A stretch of DNA of 64,000 bases from Agelaius tricolor (lineage: Eukaryota > Chordata > Aves > Passeriformes > Icteridae), in NCBI GenBank assembly GCA_023055355.1, contig JALJCS010000053.1, positions 816,501-880,500 on the forward strand, read 5' to 3'. Position 1 is the stretch's first letter. Every line of letters starts with the position of its first letter. This document shows positions 12,116 to 24,119 of this stretch, in pieces. The notes beneath the pieces are model-generated. The model worked only from the letters and a program-made list of their open reading frames with translations. It had not been told where the DNA came from and did no database searches. The position numbers and the translations under genes were made by a program.

Positions 12116-13495
12116 TATTCCTTATCCACCCAGTATTCCATCCATCCAATCCATTTCAGGGGCAAGGATGTTGTGAAGGACAATGTCAATGATTTGCACA
12201 GGCCCAGGTGGATGATGTCAGCTGCTCTTCCCTCACCCACCAACACTGTCACCCCTCCAGAGAAAGCCCCCAAATTTGTAAAATTTGCTAATTTGCCCTT
12301 AGCAAGGCCATGCTGGCTGTCACCAATTATGCTTTTATATTCCATTTGTCTTAGCATATTTTGCAGGAGGATCTATTCCATGATGTTTTCAGGCAGCAAG
12401 GCAAGACTGACTGGCCTGCACTTCCCTCAGTCTTTCTCCTTTTTACCCTTTTCTAAGATTGGGGTTCCCTGCTTCCACTCAGTGAGAACTTCACTATTCT
12501 TCCACAGCTTTTCAAATATGATGGAGAGTGTTTAGATCCTTCATCTGCCAGTTCCCTCAGGACCTCATCAGGATCTCCTCAGGTCCCATGGATTTGTGCA
12601 CTTTCGGGTTTCTTAAATGTTCTCAAACCTGATCTTCTCCTGCAAAAGATGGTTCTTTATTCTGCCAGTCCCTGCTGCCTTTGCCTTCTGTCACCTTGGC
12701 AGTGTGGCTGGAGAACCTGCTGGTGCAGACCAAGGCAAAAAAGTCATTAAATACCTCAGCCTCCTCCATGTCCCAGGTAACCAGGTCTTGCATCTGCTTC
12801 TGGAGAGGGCCCACATTTTCTGCAGTCTTCCTTTTATCCCTCAAGTACCTATAGAAGTTTTCTTCTTGCCCTTGATGTCTCTGTCCAAGTTTAATTCTAC
12901 CCAGGTTTTAGCTTTCCTAACCTGATCCCTGGCTGCTCAGGCAGGTTTTTTTCTCCTTCCAGGCTACCTGGCCTTGTTTTCACACCCTGCAAACTTCATT
13001 TTTGCACTTCAGTTTGTCCAGGAGCTCCTTGTTCATCCACACAGGTCTCCTGGGATTTTTGCCTGCCTTCCTCTTCACTGGGCTGCATTGCTCCTGAGCT
13101 CAGAGTAGATCCTTGAATATCAACCTATTTTCTTGGGCTGGTCTTCCCTGCTTGGGGCTTTATCCCATGGGACTGTGCCAAACAGATCCCTGAAGAGGCC
13201 AAAACCTGCCCTCCTGAAGTCCAGGGCAGTGAGTTTGCTGCAGACCCTCCTTATTGCCCTAAAAAACCTTTAAATCCAGTCTTTTATAGAACCATGGGAT
13301 TTCATGGTCACTACAGCCAATGCTTCTCTTGAGCTTCACATTCCCCTCTGTTGGTGAGACACAAGGACCATGACAGAAGCTCTCCCCATCATCTCCCCTG
13401 TCAGCTGGAGATGGAAGTTGTCACCAGCACATTCCAGGAACCTCCAGGTTCTCTTGTGTTTCGTTGTGTTGTATCACACACACCATATCTGAGTA
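12116..13495 (-). mobile_element. CR1 LINE, minus strand, upstream segment (right of LTR insertion)
   Basis: CR1 sequence resumes directly after the LTR with 'attccttatccaccca' and continues through blocks familiar from avian CR1: 'ggatgttgtgaaggacaatg', 'ggccatgctggctgtcacca', 'gactgactggcctgca', 'aatatgatggagagtg', 'ggagctccttgttcatccac', 'gatccctgaagaggcc' and 'cattccaggaacctcc'. Similarity fades at about 13495, the expected kind of 5' truncation. Its minus-strand reading is broken by stops. The 164-codon plus-strand open frame at 12041-12535 is antisense to the element and spans the LTR junction, so it is not a gene. Confidence 0.9.
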
Positions 13496-14502
13496 TTTTT
13501 TTGTATTTATGCCTTCAGGACCCTTCCAATGACTCCAGCTGAATGCCAGCTGAAGTAGAAGGCCGGTTGTGTGATTAAGGCACTGCACTGGGATCTGTTT
13601 CATCCCATGGCTTTTCCAATGGGTTCCTATCTATGCTAGGTCTCTTTTACTTCACCATGACTCAGTTCCTTACCTGTAAATTGCATTTGAAGTTATTCTC
13701 TTCATATTTGGACCTCAGGCATCCATATGAAAAAAACAAATGCAATCCCAGGACAGACCCCAAGAGCAACACAGACAGAATGGTCTTGTCCTGCCTGCAA
13801 GAACTGTCTGATACAAGCTGAAGAATGCCAGCTGAAATCTCTTACAGATTCTGAAAGAGTTAACAGGTGACAAATTGATAAATTAACAGGTTCAGAATTA
13901 CCAGAGGACAAGAGAGGAAAGGGAATTATGTGGTGGTGTCAACCAAGCACTGTCAATCTCATAAACCCAAGTACAGCTCATAACTGGCCTTTCCTTTTGA
14001 CTGTGATTTGGTACCATTTAGCTGTTGAAAAAATTTTTAGAATTAGATGGGCAGACGAAATTCATTCCAATATATTCATTTTTTGTATTCATATACGCAA
14101 TTTTATGTACACAAATGTGCTTTCCTCTCGTGCTGATGAAGTTATACATGCTGGGGAGATTTCCCAATCTTCCTTTTTGCCTGCATCAAGATTACAACTT
14201 TATAGAAGGCCCACAAGGCAAACATTGGCCTGGATTTACTTGCACATTGCATATCCTGATTTCTGTGCTCATTTCAAGAGCTGTGTTAGGCAAAATGTTT
14301 AAAATTACAAGGCCAAATGCACAATGGTGAAGACAATATAAGATTAGTTTTTACAAACAACATCTCAGCAGAGAAGCCACTGAGTATCTATTATAACGCC
14401 TACTTTAGATTAAGGATTGAAACCTATTTTCTTCCACATGTCCCATCTTTGTGTATCTTGACCAGCCAGCCACCAGCCCAAGCTTGCATAGTTAAGAGCT
14501 AC
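13496..14502. other. Unannotated non-coding stretch
   Basis: Unique AT-rich sequence between the CR1 copy and a pyrimidine tract. Open frames of about 100-124 codons at 13928-14330 overlap one another in two frames and have no recognisable motif. Confidence 0.45.
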
Positions 14503-14758
14503 ATTTTTTCTATTTTTTTCTTTGCTTCTTTTTTCTTTTTCTTTTTTTCTTTTTTCTTTTTTCTTTTTTTTTTTCCCTTTTTTCTTTTTTCTTTTTTTTC
14601 TTTTTTTTGTGGGGTTTATTTTTCATTTTGAGTTTTTTTGTTTGGTTGTTTTTTGCGGGCGTTTTGCTCGTTTCTTTTCTGTTTAGTTGGTTGTTGTGGT
14701 TTTGGGTTGGGGTTCTTTCCCTTTTTTTTTTCCTTTTTTTTTTTTTTTGATTCCAGTT
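14503..14758. repeat. Homopyrimidine tract followed by G/T-rich tract
   Basis: From 14503 to about 14608 the plus strand is almost entirely T and C in repeated CTTTTTT-like units, with a single G near 14524. From 14609 to 14758 it switches to a G/T-rich low-complexity stretch and ends in further T runs. Such strand-asymmetric sequence usually arises by microsatellite decay. The pyrimidine half has mirror-like symmetry suited to triplex (H-DNA) formation. The 'FFFSFFFFLFF' open frame is a translation artefact. Confidence 0.85.
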
Positions 14759-17700
14759 TCAGCAGGCTGTGATAGTGATTGACAAGAAAGCTTAACAATG
14801 CTGTTTGTACCTTGGTCAGCCTCTCCTTGGCAATGGTTTGCTCATGCTGTTGTCAATGACAGCCATCTCTCAGCACAGACAAAATCTCCACAGAAGGTTG
14901 GTCATAATTTAGGAAGTTGCTGAGCACAAAGAAACTGAAAAGGGCCTCTGGAGGAAGTTTCCATATGTGTATTAACAGGACCTTACTACAGGAAAGCATT
15001 CATGGCAAATCAGAGGAGAATCCCCAAAACAGAGAGGACCAGGACTACCAGGAAAGCAATGGTAAAACATTTATTATGGATGCATTCCTTCTGCTAACAT
15101 TGTAAAAAAATGTTTAAATGGTGAAAGCATCTCCAAAACAAACCCAAGATGCAAATACATGAGGCATTGATAATTTCTAGCCAAACAGCTCATGTCTGGC
15201 AAGGTTTAAAAGTAATGTACAGCACTGTCATAGGTAAGAAGAATGGTAGGGAACCACAGCTTTCTGTCTTAACAATCTCTAATTTAAAGCAAAGTTCTGG
15301 TAAATACCCACCTTACTCCACTAAAGTGAGTTTTACATGTTTTTGCCAACAGCACGAGAAGACTTGCAGAACTCCTTCACTTTGACATTTCATTTTCACT
15401 TTGGATAAAAAGATGTCACTTGGTGATGTGACAGCAGTGCCGTGTATTATATCTGCAGCATCACTGGCTTTGTCAAATCAACATGGATAATTCAAGGCTA
15501 CTGCCTTTCCCTTTTAAAATACTGCTGTGCCTGGGTTTAATTTTATTTCTTGCTTACGAAACTAATTCTGTATGGGAAAAGAAATGTTAGAGCTATTGCA
15601 CATCTCGGATTTCAGGAGATCCTTAGAGGAAATAGTCATTCACAAAGCAAGAAAAATGTTTGTAGCTCAACTTTAATTTCTTGATTGCTAAGGAAATATT
15701 GCCAAGACACTGGGAAGATATTTCTTACCATCATCATCCTTCTGCACAGACATTAACTATCGTAGATACTGTTACTTGCAATAAACTCGTTTTCTCTGCT
15801 GCATATACAGATGATCAAGAATTTTCCCTGCATTTTTATCTAAACACTGCTATGACTTGTCAGTGCACTAGTTTATAACTTCAAACCATAACAAAACATT
15901 AATGAATGTTTATCAGTGTTGAGGGGAGTGTTGAAAAATGGTGAGATTAAATGACTCTCTAATGGTCATACAAGAGGACAGTGGCAGCTAAAGCTGAGTA
16001 CAGAGCTCCAGTTCCTGCTCAAAGACTTTATGGCAGTGTTATCTTTTCTAATTGCAAGACCCAAAAGTAACACAGGTTTTTTCCTCTAAATGCATATTCT
16101 TGATTTGTATTCCAAGAGGTCACAGGAGTTCTCAGAGTCTGGGCTAAGAATTCATTGTTGTAGGTTCTGTCAAAACTTAGCATAAAAAAATATAAAACCT
16201 AAAAAAGCCAACAGATAAAAACAGCCACAGCAGGGAAGGGGAAAGAAAGGATGGAAATGTTTGATGGGGGAGGATAAGGAAACAGCAGAGCCCTATTAGG
16301 GTCTGTGAGGAGAAGCCATCCCCACACACCAACCAGTCAATCCTCATAGCAGGAACCACACAAACTGTCTTAAATATGGGTTTTGATGAAGAATTTGTGG
16401 TGGAGATGAGGCAGAAACTAATGGAGACCCCATATCAAATTAATGCAGCAGCCCAGGGAAAGCACAAAGGTTCCCTTTTGGAGATATTAAACACCCAAAG
16501 GTGGAGATCAGAGATGGGAGATGTTATCTTTCAGTCAGTGAGAGGTAATAGGTGGGAAAGGTCTGAAGGATTTTGTAAATGAAGGCAAGCAGGCTATATC
16601 CCAAATGCTAAAAAAAAAGAAAAAATAAGTGGATAGATATTAACTAAAGGGAGTTTTCAGTCAAAATAACAGGTTGGAGAGATTTATAAGAATGAGATAA
16701 GATGGCCAAAATCTCTGCCAAAGACCAGAATATTTGTGCTACATCACAAGATGTGAGGACCCTGATCCACCTACATAAGTGATGTAGGTAGAGAAGACAG
16801 AATCATGCAAAACATGATGTGAAAACAATCTGAAGATTAAGTTATAACTTGGATCTAAGTTTTTGAAGAAAGCTGAAGACACTGCCCAGTGTGACAGATG
16901 ATTTTCTGTTGTGATCATCTGAACAGGCTGATGAAGAAGCTCAACAAATGGCACAACTAAGAACTGTGTTTTGGATGTGTATATCTTGGTCCTGGACACC
17001 CAGGTGGGTTTCAGAAACAGGCTTAGATTCTAGACTAGAGTGAAGAAGACAGGTCTGGGTAGCAGTGTTGATTTCTTTGTCAACAGCATATGCAATGAAA
17101 TTTGGAAAATGAAAACATCAGCTCTTTATTTCATATGTAGTTTTGTAGGTGCACATATAAGGACATTATATACCTATATGAATCAGACCACCAGTATCCT
17201 GTTTCTGACAATGGCCAGAAACAGGTATAATTGGACCTAAAATGTGTTCTCATTCTAGAGTTAAAAATAATATTGAAGCACAAGTCCAAAATACTTTATG
17301 TTTATTTATTTCTACACAATTGTCTTCCTCTGATTTTAGCAAGGGCAGAGTTGCAGCAGATTCTACATTTTAAGAATCTTACTCAATGTGAAGGAGAATT
17401 GTGGGGATGTAAAATGGCAGCAGGACATCTCAATGGCTTGTTCTATTTAGTCTCACTGATGTAAATCATGAGCAAGGCAAGAAGATTGTGTGAATGAGCA
17501 AGAGAAGGATGAAATATAGAATTAATTAATCCATACCCTGCACTGCAGAACCTGCTCACCTTCCTGTGAAAACTTATGGAGAGAATGTTTTGGAATCACA
17601 CTCAAACCCCCTTTTCCTTCATAGATTTCTGCTACTTATCTGCAGCCCAAGGTATTTTATTGAAGAAAATTAGATCAAAATTTGCATGACCCCTCACCCC

Positions 17701-18904
17701 TCTTCACTTCCCTTTCCCACACAACAAAATCTCAGTGGCTCCATTAAAGGAATACCCAGGAGCTGTTTGGACATTTTGATTTAGAGCATGTCAGAGCTCT
17801 CTGTATATTACACATGCCAGACTTCGAGCAGGGAGCTGCAGTGAACAACAAAGGGCTGTGGCTGCCTCCAAGAAGAGACTTTCTTCTTCAGTCTGGTGGG
17901 TTGAACAAGAGAAAACTGGTGGCCACAGCCACCAAGGTGCACAGTCCTGTGTCCTCTTAGATGCTCAGGCTGGCTGTTGGCTTCTAGAGCCTTCTATTTA
18001 ATTTTATTTATGGGGAACAACTTCATTCTTTAATGCCTGGGATGGATGCAGTGAGAACATATAAAGGAGAAACGTGCCAGCTACATCCAAAAATCTGTTC
18101 AATGCATTTTATCAGTCTTCACTGAGGATTATGCATCCTGCCAGCTCTCCCATATGGAATAGCACCTTGCACTCTGATGGAAGCTGCGTGGAGAACATGT
18201 GAAGAGTCAGGTGTTACTGATCAAGGCTAAGGGCTTGAGGAGCTGGCCCACTGTAAGGGAATTTTATATCTTGGATGAGGCAGTCCTCCATGGAAGGCAG
18301 TAATTTCCACAAGATGTGGTGACAGCAGATTGGGGTTGCTGAACAACTGGAATCTGTTAGCTCAGGGTGTTCATAAGCTCTCCAATGCATTAAAGATCAC
18401 ATTATTGGCTGTTTGTTGTAGATAAAACTTAAATCTAATGCAAGTAATGAGGAGATTCTAGCATTGGCCATATCAATATTAGAAAGAGCATTTATGATTG
18501 TTGTCACACAAACACACACAAAAAAAAAAATAAAGGAAGTTCAGCCTCACTAACATTTACAGATATAGAGCTTTTATATCCCTCATCCTTCTTTCCTTTG
18601 TGATTTCCACAGGATTTTCACTTCCAGAGATGTTATGCACTTGCTTTCAAATGAATTAATTATTTTCATTCAGGAAAGTAATTTCACAGCAAAGTAACAG
18701 AGAGCAATGTCCTGGGCATTCATTTTCCGAGCCCATCCTTCAAAGTCGGTTTGCGTTCCAAGGAGCAGAGAAGACAAGAAGAGGCATAATTCCTCTGTAC
18801 TTGGTTTCCACAACCCTCCTTCTCTGCTCTTCCCCGAGCAGAGAGCTGCCTGGTGCAGAGAGCACATGAAAAGGAGAGCATGGAGCTGGAAGAGGAGAGG
18901 TCTG
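14759..18904. other. Unannotated non-coding stretch
   Basis: About 4 kb of AT-rich unique sequence. A short ACACAC/poly(A) run lies near 18506-18531. No transposon or exon is recognised, and open frames stay below about 90 codons. Confidence 0.45.
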
Positions 18905-18978
18905 AACTCCTGCGCGAGGCGGCTGCGCGCTCCCCACCGCACCGAGCCCCAGCCCCGCGCCGAGCGGTGGCTTCGCCT
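18905..18978. promoter_or_regulatory. Isolated CpG-dense patch, candidate regulatory or promoter core
   Basis: By hand count about 12 CpG dinucleotides fall within roughly 65 bases at 18911-18975, in a window where CpG is otherwise rare. Such density survives only where germline methylation is low, or where the insertion or conversion is recent. In vertebrates that typically marks promoters, enhancers or exons. Three reading frames are open across it: plus-strand frames at 18707-19024 and 18853-19053, and a minus-strand frame at 18670-19029. It could therefore also be part of an exon, but no protein family is recognised. No TATA box or initiator was identified with confidence. Confidence 0.4.
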
Positions 18979-19251
18979 TTCATCTGCTGCACTGAATGTG
19001 ATATCACCATACCCATGGCAATAATTCACTCTATTTTCTCCTCACTGTTCTAAGAACTAAAGGAGAAAGCTCGGAGTCTAAGGTGAAAGAAGATGAGATG
19101 ACTTACTTCCTTGGATACTCCTGTGCAGATGAAAAGCTAATCCTGATAAAACCAACTCTGAAATCCTTCCAACCCACCTTTAGTCAAGGTCACACATTAT
19201 TAGACAAGCAAGGTTAAAGCCACACAATTTTCAGAACCAAGAGAGATGGCC
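18979..19251. other. Spacer between CpG patch and G-rich tract
   Basis: Unique sequence of mixed composition. Nothing is recognised in it. Confidence 0.4.
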
Positions 19252-19291
19252 GGGGGAGGGAGGAAAGGGGGGGAGTTATAGGAAGCGGGGG
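19252..19291 (+). other. G-quadruplex-prone tract (plus strand)
   Basis: Runs of GGGGG, GGG, GGGGGGG and GGGGG occur within 40 bases. Loops range from one base to about thirteen, so four G-tracts are available for an intramolecular quadruplex. It lies about 300 bases from the CpG-dense patch at 18.9 kb. Together they form the only GC-rich island of this part of the window. Confidence 0.6.
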
Positions 19292-22014
19292 AAGCATCTC
19301 CCTCCTCTACTCACGGTCTTTGATGTGTTTCAGGAAAAGAAAAAAATTAGAAACCTTCCTGGTTTTTCATGAGAGGTCCAGGGTGCGCTGAGAACTAGGT
19401 GGACAAACAAGGCCCTGGCTACTCCTTTGTTTTGCAGAGCAGACATGCTCCATAACCTTGAGGATGACAACAACATTTGTTCCTCACACAAAGATAAAGC
19501 TGGCCAGTGACTGCACTTCCCCCTCCCCTCGCCCAACCACAAGCAGAACAGGCAGGATGTCGAACAAAGAAGCAGCAGAAACAGCAATGAGCATTACGCT
19601 CAGATTAGAGGACATTCAGGGACTGTAAAAGATCCATTAAAATAAGCACAGACCCACTTTCAATGAGGAAAGGGTCTTTCTCTCTTCTCCTTTGGTTTAT
19701 ATTGTTAATCTTTCTTCCTGGATGACTCCTCACAAATGCTTTTTGTTTTCTCCTGTGGTTTTACGTGCCAGGACTACAAGGAGGAAGGGACTGAGGCTCT
19801 TTCTTGGCAAGATTTCAAATCACTTCCATAGGAGACATAGACCCTATTGCCATCTCTCTAAGGGTATAAATTAAAGGAGTGGTGATGAGCAGTCCAGAGC
19901 AATTCAAATGCTGGTACAGCTTAGGTCCTTCTCCAGTCCCTCATTACAGTGAACGCTGGCATCTGCTGCACAGGCTCAGCTGGAGGAATAAAACTACACA
20001 TGGGAAGAAGTGGATGAGCAGAAAGCCTGCATTTACATTGCATCATCCCATGATGACACAGAAAATACTAATTATAATACAGGGTGGAAGGGGAAAATAA
20101 TTGCAGACAATTCCCATGGCAAAAAGGCCACCTTTGGATTATATATATGTGCAGATATACACACATATATATTGGACATATTTTGAGTAAAGCTATCATT
20201 TCAGAGAGGCAGCTATTTTATGTTGTTTACAAACCTTTTGCCAGAGTGAACGCTACTGTGATGGCATTTTTCTTTCAATTTATCTGTCTTCCTCCCTTAT
20301 ACATATTTAGGCAAATAAAAATTATTCTTGACAGACGTAGCCCACATGCCAGCTTCACATTTTCTGCAGGTAACCTATTTTCATTCAGCTTCAAGTGCAT
20401 CCTATAATTTTTATTCAGGACTCCAGCCATTTAAGTGTACCAAGTGAAAAGTTTTCAAGGTGCCTCACAGAGTCCCAAACACTATTTTGGGAAAACACAA
20501 CCAAGTTGCGAAATAGATATTTTTACAGTTCTTTCACCTCCTTTCCTTTTCCCTCGCAGATGATACAACTGGTATATGTCTTGCAAATAAACATCTCAAA
20601 ATAATACAAAGTTGAGCTCCTCATTGAGGCTTGGACTGAATTTGTATAAGATGAGATTTGGATTCACAAATCTAGACGAGAACATCTTTCCTCCAGATGG
20701 ATGCACAGGAAATATCTGCCTCTTGAGTGTCAGACTGTGCCCAAGCCTGCACCACTCTGGGAAAGGGAGTGAAGATGAAGTTTTTCTTCTCTCCAGAGGT
20801 CTAAGCCACACTGGCAGTCAACCTGTTAACTCTCATGAGTTCTTGATGGAGCCCTGATGGTGATGGCATTTTGCACTGCAGCCAACGAGGAGGATGAGTT
20901 ACCGATACCTCTTCTCACATTTTGTGGCAACAACTCCCTCACTCACCTTTGTACTGAGGCCAAGAGTAGATTCATACCCCCATCTCAGAAGACAAAAGGG
21001 ATTTTAAGTGTTTTTAGAGTTATCTTGATTAAAGCAGGTTAGTTTGTCAGGTTGTCTCTAAATTAATCTTCATCCAGCATGTCCATCACAGTGCAGCCAT
21101 GTCCATGTGGGTAACTGGAAAATTACTTTTTCTATGAAATAAATAATCCTGGAATGAGGAAACTGTTTAAACAAGATGAATGGGCATGTTCCAGATGTAC
21201 TTTTTGCTCTGTGTAGCAACAGCACCCGTGCAAACACCTGTATACATTCATAATGAAGGAGAAATGGAATAAATGCTAGAGAGTTTCAGAAATCAGTAGT
21301 GTTTTGGGGTAGCTGGATCCAAATAAAAGTAAAAAAAAAAAAGCTTTTCTTAAAAGCACTGTAAAAGAGGCCAGAATATGTTTTGAAAATCTGACTCCTA
21401 AAGCAGAGCTCCAACTGACCACCTAAAACCTGAGGAGCTCAGGGGCTTTCTTGTTTTTCTTTATTTTTAATCTTAATCACAGGATTTCAGCTGTCATCAG
21501 CGTACTCTCAAAACCAGATGTTAGATTCTTCTCATCATCTTCAAAATCCACTTCCACTTAAATGCTACTCCTGTGCTCCCCTGGAAACATTCTGACTTTG
21601 TGTTTCTGAGCCATCCCTCTCCCAGCATTTTTTATTTCTAGGTGGCTGCTGTTGTTTATCAGAGCTTTATGTGTGTTACAAAGCAGAAACAATTACATGG
21701 GGGAGGCCAGGAGCATGTTAACCACAATAAAAACAGTTGTCATAAACACTCTGCATCTTAATGCACAGCTTCAATCTTTACGTAAGATTAATTAAAGAGC
21801 AGATGTTCTGTCATACTTTGCATTTAGGTGTGGTTATCTCTGAGATTCTGGCTCTTCCATTTGCCGTGCTTTAATTTGAGTTATTATGCATTTTGAGCCT
21901 GAGGCATGAGTAGTCAAGTGGTAAACATTAGATATACAGAAACCACATTTCCAAAATGCACCTTCACTATTAGGCTGGCTAATATGATTCTATTCTATTT
22001 TAAGACAGATTTGC
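19292..22014. other. Unannotated non-coding stretch
   Basis: Unique AT-rich sequence. It includes a short TATATATG/ACACATATAT run at about 20137-20172. The segment at 21770-21900 is rich in TAATTA- and TTATGCAT-type words of the kind bound by homeodomain and POU factors. That is a weak hint of an enhancer, not a call. No gene is recognised. Confidence 0.4.
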
Positions 22015-22058
22015 TCCCCACCATCCCCCCCCCACCCCACCCCAACCCTCCACACCTC
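22015..22058 (-). other. C-rich tract; strong G-quadruplex potential on minus strand
   Basis: On the plus strand runs of C4 to C9 are separated by single A or AT. The minus strand therefore reads as successive G-tracts with one- to few-base loops, which favours a stable quadruplex, with an i-motif possible on the C strand. It is followed about 60 bases later by a short GACA repeat. Confidence 0.7.
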
Positions 22059-22115
22059 CTTTTTTCATTTCCTTTTGACATGTTACATGGCAAGGAGAAC
22101 AGACCGGTGGGAGAA

Positions 22116-22138
22116 AGACAGACAGACAGACAGACAGA
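22116..22138. repeat. (GACA)n microsatellite, about five units
   Basis: Tandem GACA (equivalently AGAC) units are repeated about five times and then degrade into 'gaagacagat'. Motifs of this class are common vertebrate tetranucleotide microsatellites. Confidence 0.9.
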
Positions 22139-22313
22139 AGACAGATATATTCTGTGTGAGTGTATGAATTTGTGCACATGAGCAACACAGTAACATGAGG
22201 GGCTTTGTGTAAAGTGAGCCATATGTAGAACATTAATTGCACATATCAGCCACTGCTGCTGAAATTCTTTATCTTGCACACAGAAGAAGTTTCTACTGAA
22301 TATCCTGCTTGCC
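22139..22313. other. Unannotated spacer
   Basis: Short unique stretch between the GACA repeat and a T run. Nothing is recognised. Confidence 0.5.
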
Positions 22314-22332
22314 TTTTTTTTTTTTTTTTTTT
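22314..22332. repeat. Poly(T) run of 19 bases
   Basis: A homopolymer T run. No associated element was identified. Confidence 0.9.
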
Positions 22333-24119
22333 CTGGAGGTTTGCATACCAGCTACATGAAGGCACTTTTATTTCTGTTGTTTTGAATCTGAGGCTCCAAA
22401 CTGAATTCTCATTTTCTAAATGCAACTGCTGGAAATTGATGCCTGAAAACTTTTCAAGCAGTGATCAAAGTCTGATGTGAATTAATTTGTCATCATAACA
22501 GAGCACTGCTTACAAGTCATTTCAGGCTGGATTTCGGCAAAGGCAATAGATATCTAGGTTGACAATTTCATTTAAAAGGATAGAAAGCCTTACACTTTTC
22601 TTTCATTGGTATCTTGATTTAATGAACATACAAACACATCATCACCATATGTTCTAAATATCAGCTTCAGTGCTTGTTCTTAGGAAACATCTTGGAAAAA
22701 TGCCAATGAGGGAAGCTTGGAAGAAGCTTGAAAAGGTTTTGAGACATATTGCTGCAGCTTGGGAAAGCAAATCCACTGGTGACTAATTACTCAAGAATTT
22801 AATTTGAATAGCAATGTCAATAAATTGCCAATACATACTTAACAGATATATAATGACAGAATTCATGCTAAGCATAACAAAGCCAGTTGTGTTAGTGACT
22901 GGATTTCCAAATGCATATGAAACATTAATCTCCACAGCAGGTCATAAATATGTGATGAAAATGTCAGGTTTCCTTCCTCACTATGAAACCCTTGGATAAG
23001 GTATTATCACAAACAAGACTCTGGGCCAGAGGGACACCTGTCCTTCCATCCTGGATGTCATCCTCCAATGAAACACCCCACTCCCCAGCTCCCACCTGCT
23101 CTCTGATCCCATACAGAAAATCCCACACGCCAGCACACAACTCTACACATTTTCCCCACCCTTAACACTCCCACATCTTTGATTTTGCTTTTTCCTGCCC
23201 ATGAGTGCCCCTTATAGTATTTCTCATTGATTAGTGGCACTTATTTGTGTGAAGTGACTCATCAACCAAGGCCTCCACTGCTGGCTTTTGCTAACAGAGG
23301 GCTTTTAAGCTCTAGCAGTCTTCTTTTTTTAGCCAGATTTTTTTTTTTTTCCACAGCAGGAAACTCAGTGAGCTTGAAATAAGAAAAGTGCTGACAATGC
23401 TGTCAGAACTTCAACCAAGGCCCCTAGGACAATGTAGTCAAATAGTCAAGTGAGATGTGGTTTCATTTCCAAAGTACTGCTCCTATTCTTCAACAGAGAC
23501 AATAATTATTGAAGAAATCTTCAGGTTCACCCACATTCTCTTCTCTCATGTTTGTTTTATTTGTTTTTCTCTCAATTTGATGACAGCCAGACTTGCCAGC
23601 TAATGATGTGGTGGAGGTGGTGTAGAGGATTAACGATGGGTATCAGTGGAGAGCTTTTGTTCTGAGCACTAAAATATATTTAGGTATTCTCTGTAGCCCA
23701 AGGGATTGACAGCAGGACACAAAGCCTTGTACCTCTGTGTGGTCAATTCACAGCCACTCCAAGTTAATAAATCATGAGAGCCACAACCCCTGCGTGGCTG
23801 CCTGTCAGATGACATGAAATGGCTTGGGGTTTTTTTTGCACATTAGCCACTTGTGGGTGGGTTTGGCAAAACAAATCGAGGTAGCTGATGCTGTCACTGG
23901 CTTCAGCACCAGGGCAGCCTGGCATCTCCACCTGTTCCCACCAGAATTTGGTGAAGTTAATTGCAGACTTGGGGCAAGAAAGGTGAAAGGGCATTCTCGT
24001 TTTCCGTGCTAATTCCACACTGACTTCCCAGCCTAAGCTCATCAAAAATGTGCTTTCTTCTACTTTTCTTCAACAAAATGGTTACAATTTCATTGGTGGG
24101 ACTCGTAGGATTTAGAGAA
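22333..24119. other. Unannotated non-coding stretch
   Basis: Unique sequence of mixed composition with a T run at 23339-23351. Open frames do not exceed about 95 codons and overlap on both strands. Nothing is recognised. Confidence 0.45.

Noticed and set aside
12041..12535. 164-codon plus-strand open frame
   Set aside because: It starts inside the solo LTR and continues antisense into CR1, so it spans two unrelated repeats.
19307..19587. Minus-strand frame starting with a signal-peptide-like Leu run, followed by a good minus-strand donor (GTGAGTAG)
   Set aside because: A stop codon lies between the frame and the donor, and no protein family is recognised.
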